Assembly (NCBI GenBank): GCA_038503065.1
Contig: JBCAMK010000021.1
Location: forward strand, 868,001 to 932,000
Reading direction: 5' to 3'
DNA from: Paragyromitra xinjiangensis
Taxonomy: Eukaryota > Ascomycota > Pezizomycetes > Pezizales > Discinaceae
DNA length: 64,000 bases
Each line of letters begins with the position of its first letter. Positions within the stretch are counted from its first letter, which is position 1. Positions 1 to 11,011 of this stretch are shown here, piece by piece. The notes beneath the pieces were generated by a model, which was not told the origin of the DNA, searched no databases, and worked only from the letters and a program-made list of their open reading frames with translations. The position numbers and the translations under genes are program-made.

Positions 1-2167
1 GGTACTTGGTACCTCTGCTGCGTTCTTCTTCTCGCTTTTGGCTATGTTCATGAGTGTGGTGTGCTCGCCACATTCTAGACCCGCAACAGTGTTCGATACT
101 AGCACGATGTTGATCACGTTCATCACGCTGGGACGGTATCTAGAGAACAGCGCAAAAGGGCAGACAAGCAAGGCATTGAGCAATCTGATGAACCTGGCAC
201 CTAGTATGGCTACGATCTACGTTGACCCTGAGAAAGCGGCCTTACGGGGCGAAGGGATGGAAGATACAGCTGAGGAACGCATAATCCCGACGGAACTGAT
301 ACAAGTGGGAGATGTGGTGATCGTGCGGCCTGGGGAGAAGATGCCAGCGGATGGGTGTGTCGTGTCTGGTGAGAGCTATGTCGATGAGAGTATGGTGACT
401 GGTGAAGCCATGCCGATTCTGAAGCGGAAGGGAGATCTGCTGATCGGTGGGACGGTGAATGCTGCTGGGAGACTCGACTTCAGGGTGACGAGGGCCGGAC
501 GGGATACTCAACTATCGCAAATCGTGAAACTAGTACAGGAAGCGCAGACCAGCCGTGCACCAATTCAGCGTATGGCAGATATTGTCGCGGGGTACTTCGT
601 CCCTGGCGTTATCGCGCTGGGCTTGCTTACGTTTGTGGGCTGGATGGTGCTAAGTCATGTCCTCGCGAACCCACCTGCAATCTTCAGGCAGGAGGCGAGC
701 GGGGGAACATTCATGATCTGCCTCAAGCTCTGTATCTCGGTCATAGTCTTCGCCTGTCCCTGTGCACTCGGTCTCTCCACTCCCACAGCCGTCATGGTTG
801 GCACCGGTGTTGGTGCAGAACAAGGTATCCTAGTCAAAGGTGGAGCAGCGCTCGAAACCGCTACCAAGATCACCCAAGTTGTTTTGGACAAAACAGGCAC
901 ACTCACGATTGGCAGAATGGTCGTTGCGGTGAGTAAACAAAGTAACACCTGGGATGGCTCCGACTGGCGGAAACGTATGTGGTGGCTTCTTGTGGGGATC
1001 ACTGAAGCGGGCTCGGAACACCCTGTTGGTCGTGCTATCACTGCTGGGGCGCGTGAGAACCTTGGGCTTGGTCCCGAGGGCGTTCTTGATGGCTCTATTG
1101 GCGATTTTAGGGCGACTGTGGGCCGTGGTGTCGAGGCTAATGTTAAGCCGGCGTCTGAGGCGAAGAGTTATAAGGTGTTGATTGGAAATACAAAGTTCTT
1201 GAACGAGAGCGGGATTGAGGTTCCGGCGGAGGCGGAGCGTGAGGCGAAGGGGTTGAATTCGAATCAGGAGGGTGAGAATGGGGAGGTGAAGGGACGGACT
1301 TATGTTTTTGTTGCGATTGATGGGGTGTATGCTGGGTTAATTGCATTGAGTGATGAAGTGAAGGCGGATGCAAGATATGCTGTGGATGCGTTGAGGAGAT
1401 TGGGGGTAAAGATCGCTATGGTATGTTTTTACCCTTCTCCAGGTAACTGTTTTTGAGCGGGTTTGAGCAGGTTTGCACGTTGGACTGGGTTTCCGATTGG
1501 GATTAGTGGACTGACGTATCATCCGCTATTATAGGTAACAGGAGATCAGCTTCCCACTGCGCTCCAGGTCGCGAAGGAGGTCGGTATCGATGCGGATATG
1601 GTCTGGGCTGGTGTTTCTCCAGACGAAAAGCAGGAGATCGTGAAGGAGATGAAAGCGCGCGGTGAAATCGTCGCCATGGTCGGTGATGGTATCAACGACT
1701 CCCCTGCTCTTGCTACCGCCGATGTTGGTATCGCTATGGCCTCTGGGACGGACGTTGCTATGGAGGCTGCCGATATCGTGTTGATGCGACCTCAGTCTCT
1801 TTTGGATATCCCAGCTTCTCTGCATCTCGCACGAACTATCTTTAGTAGGATAAAGCTGAACCTTGTGTGGGCGTGTTGCTATAACATCATTGGTCTGCCG
1901 TTTGCTATGGGGTTCTTCCTTCCAGTTGGGCTGCACCTACACCCTATGGCGGCAGGAGCTGCGATGGCGGCGAGTAGCGTCAGCGTTGTTGGGAGCTCAT
2001 TGCTGCTGAGGTTTTGGAAGAGACCAAGGTGGATGACGGTACAAGGGATGGAGGAGGAAGGGAAGAGAATAAGGGATATGGATAAACGTGGTAGATGGGC
2101 TTTCTGGAGGAGAGGAAGAGGAAGAGGACAGGGATATGTTCCATTGGCCGATATGGGCGATGTTTGA
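1..2167 (+). CDS. CCC2: Copper-transporting P-type ATPase (CCC2/ATP7-like), 5' end outside window
   Basis: Pumps Cu+ across the trans-Golgi membrane to load secreted cuproenzymes. The frame is open from the window's left edge (first codon at 2), so N-terminal metal-binding domains and first membrane helices are missing. Visible motifs: the TGE of the actuator domain (398-406), the membrane CPC copper-binding motif (755-763), the phosphorylated aspartate in DKTGT (887-901), an SEHPVG histidine-proline motif typical of P1B pumps, and GDGIND of the hinge (1682-1699). One intron, 1421-1534 (GTATGT...TATAG, 114 nt), joins the exons exactly inside the VTGD motif; it contains an in-frame stop, so it must be spliced. 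The C-terminus ends in basic and arginine/glycine-rich residues. No internal break is seen. CCC2 is the family name; orthology beyond the copper P1B class is inferred. Confidence 0.93.
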
Positions 2168-2432
2168 TATTGGCTTTACTTTTCTTTTCATTCGTTCTTT
2201 TCAAACTTTTCTTTTTGTGGCCTTATATCTAGTGCTTATTTCCGCTGTTTATTTTCTCTGTTGGCATTTAGTAGCGTGGTTGGTTGGTCAGCGTGGTCTG
2301 CCGGCTATGGGATATTGATTCAATTTTTACGGGGTGCTAAAATATGTGTATACATGAGTTTTAGCGAGATGAGATTGGATAGGTAGATGAATAGTAATAT
2401 TCTGGGGTACAAGCAGTACACGGATTCCAATA
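2168..2432. other. 3' flank of the copper ATPase up to the pogo element
   Basis: T-rich 3' untranslated sequence follows the ATPase stop. No gene is visible. The TA target dinucleotide of the transposon lies at 2431-2432. Confidence 0.6.
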
Positions 2433-2455
2433 CAGCTGAATCGCCCTATAAGAAT
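2433..2455 (+). repeat. Left terminal inverted repeat of the pogo element
   Basis: It begins CAGCTGAATCGCCC and ends in TATAAGAAT. It pairs with 4704-4726 with one mismatch and is preceded by TA. Confidence 0.9.
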
Positions 2456-2486
2456 ATGCTTTTGGCGCGCCAGCATATTCTTATAG
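2446..2486. repeat. Subterminal hairpin of the pogo element
   Basis: CTATAAGAATATGCT (2446-2460) is followed after 11 bases by its perfect reverse complement (2472-2486). A further inverted copy of the TATAAGAATAT core lies at 2492-2502. On the right side the core recurs, partly degenerate, at about 4572, 4605-4620, 4628, 4668, 4685 and 4702. Confidence 0.8.
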
Positions 2487-2608
2487 AGAGGATATTCTTA
2501 TAGAGAAACCGAGTGATTTTTCATGATCACGCGCGACGCATACCTATTTCAAGTTCCCCCCGAGTTGCAACTATCAACCTCCACCTACTAGCCTACCCCC
2601 ATCCAGCT

Positions 2609-4418
2609 TCACTCTACATGCGACGCGCCTTTAAAGTACATAGTTATTTTCCCTTGTACCTGATTGCTCAACTTCTCTAGCCTTTTTACCTCCATTTCCC
2701 TTCTCATTTTGACGAGCTCAGCAATGGTTTTTGCGTCCGGATTCTTCTGCTGTAGTTGAAATATTTCCAGGTACTCCAAATATTTGATAGCAACTTCTAT
2801 TTCTGCTTTCGGGTGCTCAACCTCATCATTTTCATCTGCTGCGTTCTGAATTGGATCTTCAGGTAGGAATGAGTTCAAAATATGTTCCTAAAAAATTAGA
2901 GAAATGAATTTACTGAGAGGAGACGTTAACTCACTTCAAGGAAATCAGGATCATCATCCACTTGCTCTTCTCTCGGGTCCAAGAACTTTTCAAGTTCTGG
3001 AGCTTCCCTAATATGGCTCTTGCTTTGCAATATTGCAAATGATGCCTGTAATTCCTCCCTGATCGATTGCATATCTGCTTCATCCTCGGCGTCCAAATTT
3101 GGTATCGGTGTTACATGAACACCGGTAGCTGTGGCTAGTGCAGTTGGTAGGTATGATGGCTCGAATAATTTAACACTACTTTTCGTAAAGCAGTTAAAAA
3201 TTGTCGAGGGTTTGATATCATTGTTCCATGCTTCTACTGCCCACTGAATAGCTTGCAGGATGTTGATGACAGGTAAATCAGCCCCTTCCGGTAGTTTTTC
3301 AACTTTTCTCACTAGGTAGCGAACAAAATGGCGTCGGGTATGTGCTTTCCAAGCACTTATTATTCCTTGGTCAAGAGGCTGCCATTTTGATGTTGTGTTT
3401 GGGGGCAACCAAACAATTAAAGTGTTCTTTAGGGCTGTGGTGCCGCCAATTTCTTTAACCCCAAGTTCATGGGCAGAAAAATTATCCAAGAGTAATACAA
3501 CCTTCCGGCCACGCATTTTTCGATCAAACCAATGCAAGTACTCTATCATGATTTTTGCTCGCATCCAGGCAGTGGCATTATAACGATAGATAACCCCCAT
3601 TGCTGATCGATTGATGTATTTGAAACAACGTGGATTTTCCGCCGTACCAATAACCCATGGCTGCAATTTGTGAGACCCAGTACCGTTACATGTCAAGCCA
3701 ACTGTGATTCGCAGCTTGTCTTTTTTAGTCCCTTCTAGCTGCTTAGTACACAGTCGTCGATCAGGTTGCATTCGATAGTAGTATCCTGTTTCATCAAAGT
3801 TGTAGGTATCATCAAGGTCATATTCTCGCAAAATCTCTCGAATAGTATCCATCTGTTGTTGGCCTATCTCACATTCAGAGCTACCTGATTCACCATGTTG
3901 CTTATGCTCTTTGATCTTGTGATGTTTTTTAAAGGTGTCTAACCATCCGTCAGAAAATTTCGGCAACGTCTCCCCTATAATAATTTAGTTACTATTAGTG
4001 ACATGTCTTTGTAACTCATTCAATTGTTTGTCATACCTGGGTATAAAACCACAAAAAAGTCCTTAGCTTTCTCTTTCAAAACTAAACCCGAAATAGGTAT
4101 CCTTTTTTCCATCCGTTTATGCCATTCAAATAAGGCTTCGTCCAGTTTTGGCCATGAGACCTCGCATCTTTTCTTTTGTTGAGGATGTGCAAGTGATTCC
4201 GATGGCTCAAGTAAATCAGCTGCCCGCTTTGTAAGGATATTGCTGATAGTTGGCTGTGATATGACTTTTCCCGAGTGTGTATCTGCAAACCATTTTTGCA
4301 CTTTTTTCCAATGCGGGTGATCTCCAGTTCTTTCCTGTTCTAAATTGAACCACTCGCACACTTCTTTTTTCTCGGCATTGGTAAAAGCTTGTCTTGGTTT
4401 AGGAGTATTGGATGACAT
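2609..4418 (-). CDS. Pogo/Fot1-like transposase (CENP-B HTH + DDE_1), intact
   Basis: Cuts and rejoins the element's own ends. Model: exons 4418-4037, 3974-2935 and 2887-2609, giving 566 aa. The 62-nt intron (3975-4036, GTATGA...TATAG) restores YPGETLPKFSDGW in the second helix-turn-helix; the 47-nt intron (2888-2934, GTGAGT...TTTAG) joins the acidic C-terminus. N-terminal half: two CENP-B-type helix-turn-helix units, the second ending GWLDTFKKHHKI. Catalytic triad: Asp188 in NFDET, Asp291 in LLLDNFSAH, Asp329 in QPLDQG. The PPNTTSKWQPLDQG signature is diagnostic of pogo/Tigger DDE domains. The C-terminal about 90 aa are charged and coiled-coil-like. All family features needed for activity are present. 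Confidence 0.92.
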
Positions 4419-4703
4419 TCTGACATATAAATATGGTGATCGGGAGTGTGAAAATGTAGGACCTGAAGGTGTGTATTAAAGCGAGATCACAAACAAATCC
4501 ACTCGCTTTGCACAAGAAAATATGTGAATCAGGGGCTACAAGCTATCGGTAACCCTAACCCTACAATTATCTATAAGAATTTACTAACTATTTTTTGGGA
4601 TATGTTAAGAATATTCTTACATCACGATATTCTTATTTTCCCATACAAAATACCCCGGTTCTGCCAGCAATATTCTTACAGGGCGAATATTCTTATATCC
4701 CGA

Positions 4704-4726
4704 ATTCTTATAGGGCGAGTCAGCTG
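4704..4726 (-). repeat. Right terminal inverted repeat of the pogo element
   Basis: Reverse complement of 2433-2455 with one mismatch; followed by TA at 4727-4728. Confidence 0.9.
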
Positions 4727-5676
4727 TACCCAGATTGAGATTCTTCTGGGGTTATTACCTGGCAACGAACCAAATATATATGTGGTGATTATTATCTTTG
4801 GTTTGGGTAATGATCAACAGGCAGCGAGTGATTCATCATGTATGACTCGGTTGACTCGGTGAAGCATGTGCTAAGATAGATAGATAGATTTTTCATACAC
4901 GAAGCATGTGTTAAGGCTATCTGTGTATAATGTTTGCTAATACGTTATAGGAGAGATGGGATGGTGGGAGGTTCGGGGAAGAAACGCTGATAAAACCCCC
5001 AGTAGACACAGGCTGGTGAGCTGACGTAGGCAGATAGAGAATGAACAGCTGATGGGGGGTAAGTAGCTGGAAAGCTAGAGACAAGTCTTGTAATCTTATA
5101 TGCCCCGCTCTGTAAACCATCGCGTGTACATGCATCTTGGGGTTCTCCCATTTCGGTACTTATGGTTAGACTCACAATCGACATTTATCCTTTCTAATTC
5201 GGTAACTTTGATTAAACCTTTATTCCCTCGACTGCCATGATGCCTATTTATGCGAGATGTAACCTTTGTGTTTGCTTTCATATTTGAGGATGGTGGTGGC
5301 GGGAAGGCATGGACACGAAGAATTATACGTTACCTCACATAGGAATATCTTGCGTGGGATAACTTGCTGTAGCAGCGAGACACGCAAGGTGTTCTAGGCC
5401 GGCTGATGAAATTGGGAACGGCATCCTACAGGCTAGACTACATGGGTACATGTGAGCATGCGTTCTTCCTTTGTGTGCTTGGGGGTTTGATGGAGCGGGT
5501 GCAGTGAATCCCTTTGACCACACCAGAAGTCCCGCTGTTGCGGTCTCCTCTCACTCTCCTCCTCCTAGGGCTCTTCGCTCTGCCCTAAAGTCCCCTTGAC
5601 TTCCTCTCCCATTCTCTCTTTCCTCTTTCCTTGCTCCCACACACACCTCAATCTGTTTTTTTTGCTCAATTTCGAG
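4727..5676. other. Intergenic region and leader of the first RNA-binding protein gene
   Basis: A short TAGA microsatellite lies near 4876-4889. The last 150 bases are CT-rich, as expected of a fungal promoter or 5' leader. No coding sequence is supported. Confidence 0.5.
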
Positions 5677-5749
5677 GTATTTATTTTTCTTATGGGCGAA
5701 GTCTCGCTTTCTGAATTTGCTGGTCATGATGTTAAATCTTTTGTGCTAG
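5677..5749 (+). other. Probable 5'-UTR intron of the first glycine-rich RNA-binding protein gene
   Basis: TCGAG|GTATTT...GTGCTAG|TTC lies 31 bases before the start codon. The paralogue at 40.5 kb has a donor in the same context, TCGAG|GTATGT, in its leader. The conserved sequence around the donor supports splicing; no transcript evidence is available here. Confidence 0.5.
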
Positions 5750-5780
5750 TTCATTTCAATCTAAAATCTCAACCACAATA

Positions 5781-6668
5781 ATGTCGAAGCTTTTCGTCAG
5801 GTCAGTTCCATCCATCCATTGACTCTTATCCTACTTCACCATCCTGCCCTGCTCCTCCTTAGATGATTAACTTGCTAATTGATTTCTTATTGAGTAAAGA
5901 TCGCTCTCTTGGTCCACCGATGATACGACTCTCAGGGCTAAATTCGAGGAGTTCGGCGTTGTCGAAGAAGCAGTATGTTCTCTGAATATAGTTTCCTCCT
6001 TGATAGATAATACTTTATCCGTCAACCATAATTTTGTGATGGATTTTAACTACTCTTTCTCGCTGTTTCAGGTTGTTGTGAAGGATCGTGAGACCGGCAG
6101 GTCCCGTGGTTTTGGCTTCGTCAAATACACTAACGATAACGATGCTAATCTGGCTATGAACAAGATGAATGACGTTGAGTAAGGCTCCATATGTTAATCT
6201 ACCTATGTTCGCTGCTAATTATGACCGTAGCTTCGAAGGACGTAGAATCAGTGTCGTCGTTGCTGAGGATCGCCGTGGAGGAGGTGGTGGTGGCGGTGGC
6301 GGTGGCGGTGGCGGTAGTGGTGGCGGTTAGTTCTTCTTTGATGATGATTAGTCTCACACATTGACTTATAGAATCTCACAGGGTATCAAGGTGGCCGTGA
6401 TGGTGGACGTGGTGGCTACGGAGGTGGTGGTCATGGCGGTGGTGGTCATGGCGGCGGTGGTCATGGCAGTGGTGGTCATGGCGGTGGTTATGGCGGTGGT
6501 AGTTACGGTGGTGGTGGTTATGGCGGTGGTGGCTATGGCGGTGACGGCGGTGAGTTTTCTAATCGGTAACCTTGTGCACATGACGACAATGCTCACTCCT
6601 TTCTAGGCTATGGAAATCAGGGTGGGTATGGTGGAGGTAATGGAGGTGGCTACGGTGGCTACAACTAA
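5781..6668 (+). CDS. Glycine-rich RNA-binding protein, single RRM (paralogue 1)
   Basis: Small hnRNP/GRP-type RNA binder. Six exons: 5781-5800, 5900-5972, 6072-6178, 6231-6325, 6382-6549, 6607-6668; total 174 aa. The first exon codes only six and two-thirds codons. RRM at residues about 3-80: RNP2 is LFVRSL (4-9) and RNP1 is RGFGFVKY (43-50). From about residue 88 the protein is almost pure glycine with interspersed His, Tyr, Ser and Arg (HGGGGHGG and GYGGGG units), a low-complexity tail of the kind that drives RNA-granule assembly. Introns 4 and 5 interrupt the glycine tract, with donors GTTAGT and GTGAGT. The gene is paralogous to 40538-41288, and the first four intron positions are equivalent. 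Its exact RNA targets are unknown. Confidence 0.88.
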
Positions 6669-7654
6669 GCCATTCATTCGGACCCAATCCGAGAAGGGTG
6701 TGAGCTATAATCAGCATGTGTTCACGTTCTGTTAACAAAATTTGACAAATTAATCTTCGAATGTTAGAGAATTCTGTCATCTACTGTTTTTGTTTTCCTC
6801 AGCCGTTATAAGTGAGGTGATACAGAAGGTGATACAGAAGTAACAAGATAGCCCAAATCACCCCCCGGTGATAGGAGAAAGTTCTCATCCTTTTTCACCT
6901 TCTTTTATTCTCAAATTGCCATTTGCTCACCCATTTCTCGACATCCGGAACCCGACCGGATAAAAACTCAAGCCATATTTATTAGTAGCCTTCTCTTCTA
7001 GTTAATTACTGAAAGATTCCCTTTTCATGGGTTACTAGGACTTTTTCACTTGCAAGAGCTGTCCCATAAGTCTTTTTTCCAGATCTTCCAATCGACTTGG
7101 CTTCCGCCATACCTTTCCTAATAGGGCATCGCACCCATGGAAGGCTTTCTTTTCCTGTTCTTGTCTAACAAATTCAGGGTCCATCTTCCCTCCATTTCAC
7201 CCCATATTTATTAATTCTTATTTAACTCTTATGCAATTCAACCACTCCTATTCTTAGGATCTCAAAATCACCAATCCCCCCTGGGCTTGAGCGGGAACCT
7301 ACACGAAATACAAAAAATCGCACCAACAAATGCTGCCCGATCGGGATTTTAGACTGGGGGCGAGGTTAATGCATCAATAGAAGCCACAAGTCTTATTTGA
7401 ACAAAAACCATTTCCCACTTGCTATAGCTACCCTGTTTCAGCCTTACCTTACTGTGTATGAGAACTTATGGTGTCCCCTATGCAAGTCTTTTGACAGACC
7501 ATAGACACCCGCGTGTGAAGAGGTCTAGGTCCGGGCGAGGTTTAAATATTATTTGATCTCCTTTAGCTAGGGTATAACCGAAACTAAATTCGAGCGTGTG
7601 TGATATCTCGTAATGCAGCACGGCACACCTCTATATGAAGAGCTTAACTCAAGT
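6669..7654. other. Intergenic sequence without recognisable gene
   Basis: 3' flank of the RNA-binding gene followed by stop-dense sequence. A short direct duplication (GGTGATACAGAA) lies near 6815-6840. Nothing else is supported. Confidence 0.5.
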
Positions 7655-8107
7655 AGTGTCCCCCACGAGCCTGTTCGTGCCGATACGGAAGCTTGGGCTC
7701 GAGCTGGCTTGGCTTGTGGATGGATAGGCTTGAGAAATTCGAGCCGGCTTGAGGGGATTCGAGACGGGCTCGAGCCTGGCTTACTCATAGCGGTTTGACG
7801 TTCTTGCGAAAATAATTACAAGGAGATCACCAATTACCGTTGAAAACTAGATACCCGCTGCAGCCCAACCCTCTCCATTCCCCTCTCCCAGTTGCCAGGA
7901 CTCCACCTCCGAGAGACCAGGCCAACTTTATGCTTCTCTCTCTCTCAGCTCCTACCCTTTATTGAGGTTTAATAGGCTCGAGCCGGACTCGAGCCTCTTA
8001 GAAAACAGTCTCGAGCTGGCTCGGGTTCGTGGAGCTTTGGGCTTGAGGAGTTCGAGCCTACAATTCGAGCTCAAGCCCACGAGCTGGCTTGGCTCGTGGG
8101 GCACACT
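7655..8107. repeat. Fold-back repeat with TCGAGC-rich arms
   Basis: 7655-7671 (AGTGTCCCCCACGAGCC) is the reverse complement of 8091-8107 with one mismatch. Both arms continue inward as degenerate TCGAGCYGGCT-type repeats (about 7690-7780 and 7975-8060). About 200 bases of unrelated CT-rich sequence separate them. This looks like an old inverted pair of one repeat, or a fold-back element. No transposase is present and no target duplication was identified. Confidence 0.5.
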
Positions 8108-9197
8108 GAACTCAAGCAACGATCTTCCACAAAAAATAATTCTAGGGAGTTGATTGGCGATTAGTAGGACAAGGTACCAATGTGGGAATGCATCAGTAAA
8201 TGTATCAATTCTTGGGGAGAATGGATCGATAAATGCATGCGTTAGCAAATGTATCTTGTGATGAATTGACAAATAATATTCCCTAGGAATACATTATTTT
8301 GTGCCATTCCCTTCTTTTGTTTCCATGCCTTGCAGAGAAATTCCAACGCATGGACCCCAGCAAGTAAGGCTCAGTCCCAACCTGTTTAATCCCTTGGCAC
8401 GTGCTGGCTGGGGATAACCCGCAAGGTAGGACCATAGCTGCAGAGAGATGTAAATAATTCTTCGGTACTTCCCCTAATTTCTTCATTTCGAGGGTTGTGG
8501 GCTTTCACCTCTAAAGCTCTACTCGTAGAATCATTGATGATAATGGGAAGGGAAGTAGGGGAGGGGTTCATACACCAATATTGTACTTGCCTATCCTATC
8601 GAAAATCGCATGTAGTAAATATCAAGGTGGTCTACCGTATTTTCTCACATAAGTACTGCCGGGGCCCAGAAGTCATTCCTTAGTGACTAAGATCTGAGGG
8701 TTTCTCGATCGATGCCTCAAGCCCTTCTGCAGCGTGCGCCTTATTACTCCCAGTGATCTACCAACATATCTCAAACATGGGTCAGAGGTGGAACAAGTCT
8801 CATAAATTTGCATAAAGATTAGCCTTATATATGGGGCGAATAGTTGATTCGGCGTTTCATCGTATTACCCTCGATTGTAGTATAGAGAGCTGGCTTGACT
8901 AGTCTCTTTGGAGTTTCGTGCTTTATTAGGTGGAGTGAAGCCTCGAAAGAAATCATTTCCATTTTACCCCATCGGCCTTTTCGTTTCCAGGAAATATAAG
9001 ACAACGGTCTCTCCGTTTGTAAAGCCTTCGGATTTAATACTTAGGTCTGAACTTAGCCACAGAAAAGGTAATAGTGGTTGTGCCTCAGCAATAGAGACAA
9101 ACTAACATGATAGGTCATTAGGAATGGCGCATGATCTATCTGCTCTGACTGGGGAGATTTTAGAGCTTACTGTTAGAGTCGGGGACTGCCTGACGGT
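8108..9197. other. Intergenic sequence without recognisable gene
   Basis: Only short open frames with no family features. Degenerate short motifs such as AAATGTATC and AAATGCAT recur around 8190-8260. Nothing further is supported. Confidence 0.4.
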
Positions 9198-9660
9198 ATG
9201 AAAGTTTGCCAATCAAGCTCCCAAGCCGAATCCGATGGGACAGAAGGAAACGATGAGGTATCAGAAGAGGAGAATGGAGAATCAGAAGAAGAGGACGAAG
9301 AGTCAAATAAAACGACGAAGTGGGGGAATCATCCGACTACGAAAAGGTCCTCCAGTTCGAGCGGCAAGGCGACTACGATAAAGCAATTACCTTTTATCAG
9401 TTAGCGCTAGAAAATTGCGAAAAGGCCTTAGCGAATATCGGTATTGCTACCCTTCGAGTTGCTAACAGATTAGCCCTGATCCATCGCAAGAAAATCTCTC
9501 ATTACCGGTGAACAATTCAAAAAGGTGCTCATCAAGAGACTGGTATAAAAAGGTCCTCGTAACCTATCTCTCGTTACTATCCCTCCAGTGCACAAAGCCA
9601 AGTTCGACCAAAACCAACAAGAAATATATTCTTATGAATCTCTCTTCGCTCACTGATTGG
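9198..9660 (+). pseudogene. Decayed TPR-like gene
   Basis: An acidic Ser/Glu-rich segment (from 9198) runs into a TPR-like helix pair only if the reading frame changes near 9320-9330: FERQGDYDKAITFYQLAL matches the tetratricopeptide consensus (Gly8, Tyr11, Ala20-like spacing). After a stop at about 9509 a further coding-like stretch (EQFKKVLIKRLV) appears in another frame, and another (KAKFDQNQQEIYSYESLF) near 9590-9645 ends in stops. At least two frame changes and several stops argue for a relic rather than an intron-rich gene; no splice sites at the breaks repair the frame. The parent family is not identified. Confidence 0.45.
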
Positions 9661-10320
9661 ATACCATCGGTTACGAAACCCCAGATCTTAGACATTGAGG
9701 CCATGAAATTCAGCAACAGGGTAAGATCTGTCTCTTTTTATCCATTGGATAGTGAGGATATCACTGTGAACATTGTGAGAAAGTTCATATTGATGTCTAC
9801 ATGTAGATATACATGTATATTAGTTGATCTCCACCTAAATTTCTCGAAACTCTTAAGTGCCTAGTTACTGAGCAAACTTAGGAATTCGAAAAGATACTTA
9901 AGCCTTTGGGCGTCCCTAGTCTCTGCCTCCTTCTCAACTAAAATTACAGATTTTACCCCTAAGATATCAATGAGACTGTGTTCTGAGCTTACACAATGTT
10001 TTTGCCCACCCTCCTTCGTGCCAAGGCATCAATTCCGCGGATGATTTTAATTCTACTAGATCTTCCAAGGATAGTCTTGGGGACAGGTTGGCGAGTCTGT
10101 TGCTGCTCGGGAGTCATTCTCCTCAGCATCGGTGTATAAGAGTAGGAGCACCAGACGTCTAGCTTTTGACTTTCTTATATCTCTGAATCCTCCGACCTTA
10201 GCTGGTATTAAATTTTATAATTGTGGTAGCAACCATGGCTGTAAGTTCACTTTCTGTGGGTATGCTGTTGGGTATCGTCTTTCGTCCCTTCCTTTCCCCT
10301 CTGTCCTAGACTTCATTCTA
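9661..10320. other. Intergenic region
   Basis: No gene recognised. Two copies of the palindrome TACATGTA lie at 9798-9805 and 9810-9817. Confidence 0.4.
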
Positions 10321-10854
10321 CTACTGATGGGGATTGTGAAGGGGCATCCGTTGTTTACTGAGCTGGATGTACAGTTTGTTGACGCGCTGTTGTATCGACT
10401 GAAGAGAATCTGCAGCTATTTAGGGCAGTCCTATACATCATAAGGTAGTATCTAAGAGGGGTCTCACTATTGACAGCCGCCAGCCTCTTACTAGTTGCTG
10501 CAAGTTTCACTACCGTCGACTTCAATGCTGGTGGATCCGTGGTCTCGAGGTAATGCTGAAGTTCTATGACATCCCCCCATGTCAGCCGTTGGACTAAACC
10601 CTAGCCCACGATGATAAAATCTCACGAGAAATCAACCGCGTTAACTCCGCGTTTAGTTCCTGCTGCGATTGATGCACCTGTAACAGCTTTTCCGTCGTCT
10701 GCTTGATAGTAGGGTCTAGCAGGGACTTAAGGCCCGTAGCGAGAGGGTCAGCTGGCCGGGAGGGTGCCACGATGTCTGAAAGCTCAGGAGTCGGAGAGAC
10801 AGTATCGTCACCGCCATTGAAATTAGATTCAGGGATTGCTGTTGGCGAAGACAT
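10321..10854 (-). CDS. Snapin-like subunit of BORC/BLOC-1
   Basis: Small coiled-coil subunit of the BLOC-1/BORC complexes, which control endosome and lysosome/vacuole positioning. Exons 10854-10626, 10563-10468 and 10409-10321 give 137 aa, close to animal Snapin (about 136 aa). Introns 10564-10625 (GTGAGA...CATAG) and 10410-10467 (GTGAGA...TGCAG) restore one continuous helical protein. Markers include GLKSLLDPTIKQT, HQSQQELNAELTRL, KLAATSKRL and VNNSLQSIQQRVNKL, which follow the Snapin_Pallidin pattern, including the VNN-LQ...R-LN track. The first about 35 residues are acidic and disordered. The start ATG lies 157 bp from the oppositely oriented NPRL2 start. Yeast SNN1 is the corresponding locus name; I do not assert orthology beyond the family. 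Confidence 0.82.
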
Positions 10855-11011
10855 AACCGAAAGCTGATAGTCGGCGAGCTTGTAGTCTGTTGTGAATGGA
10901 TCGACGAATGTGGGGCACAAAACAACCGATGTCTCACAAGGAAAGCCGTTGCTGACGCAATATGAGACCCGCAACCGTCTGTGGACATTGCTTCACCAGA
11001 ACCACGAAAGC
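10855..11011. promoter_or_regulatory. Shared bidirectional promoter, Snapin-like / NPRL2
   Basis: Only 157 bases separate the two divergent start codons, so core promoters and both 5' leaders must overlap here. No specific operator was recognised. Confidence 0.6.

Larger units (their letters stand above)
2433..4726 (-). mobile_element. Pogo/Tigger-type (Tc1/mariner superfamily) DNA transposon, apparently complete
   Basis: A 2294-bp element bounded by inverted repeats that begin CAGCTGA and match at 22 of 23 bases (2433-2455 against 4704-4726). Each end is flanked by a TA dinucleotide (2431-2432 and 4727-4728), the target-site duplication of this superfamily. It carries one transposase gene on the minus strand with no stop or frameshift once two short introns are removed. 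Both subterminal regions hold repeated TATAAGAAT motifs in both orientations, probably transposase binding sites. High repeat identity and an open gene suggest a recent insertion. Whether it is mobile cannot be told from one copy. Confidence 0.9.

Noticed and set aside
6361..6606. Valine/alanine-rich plus-strand frame and threonine-rich minus-strand frame
   Set aside because: They are other-frame readings of the GGT repeats coding for the glycine tail of the RNA-binding protein.
10132..10443. 103-codon plus-strand frame with a Cys/His pattern
   Set aside because: It overlaps the spliced exons of the Snapin-like gene on the other strand, which has far better family support.
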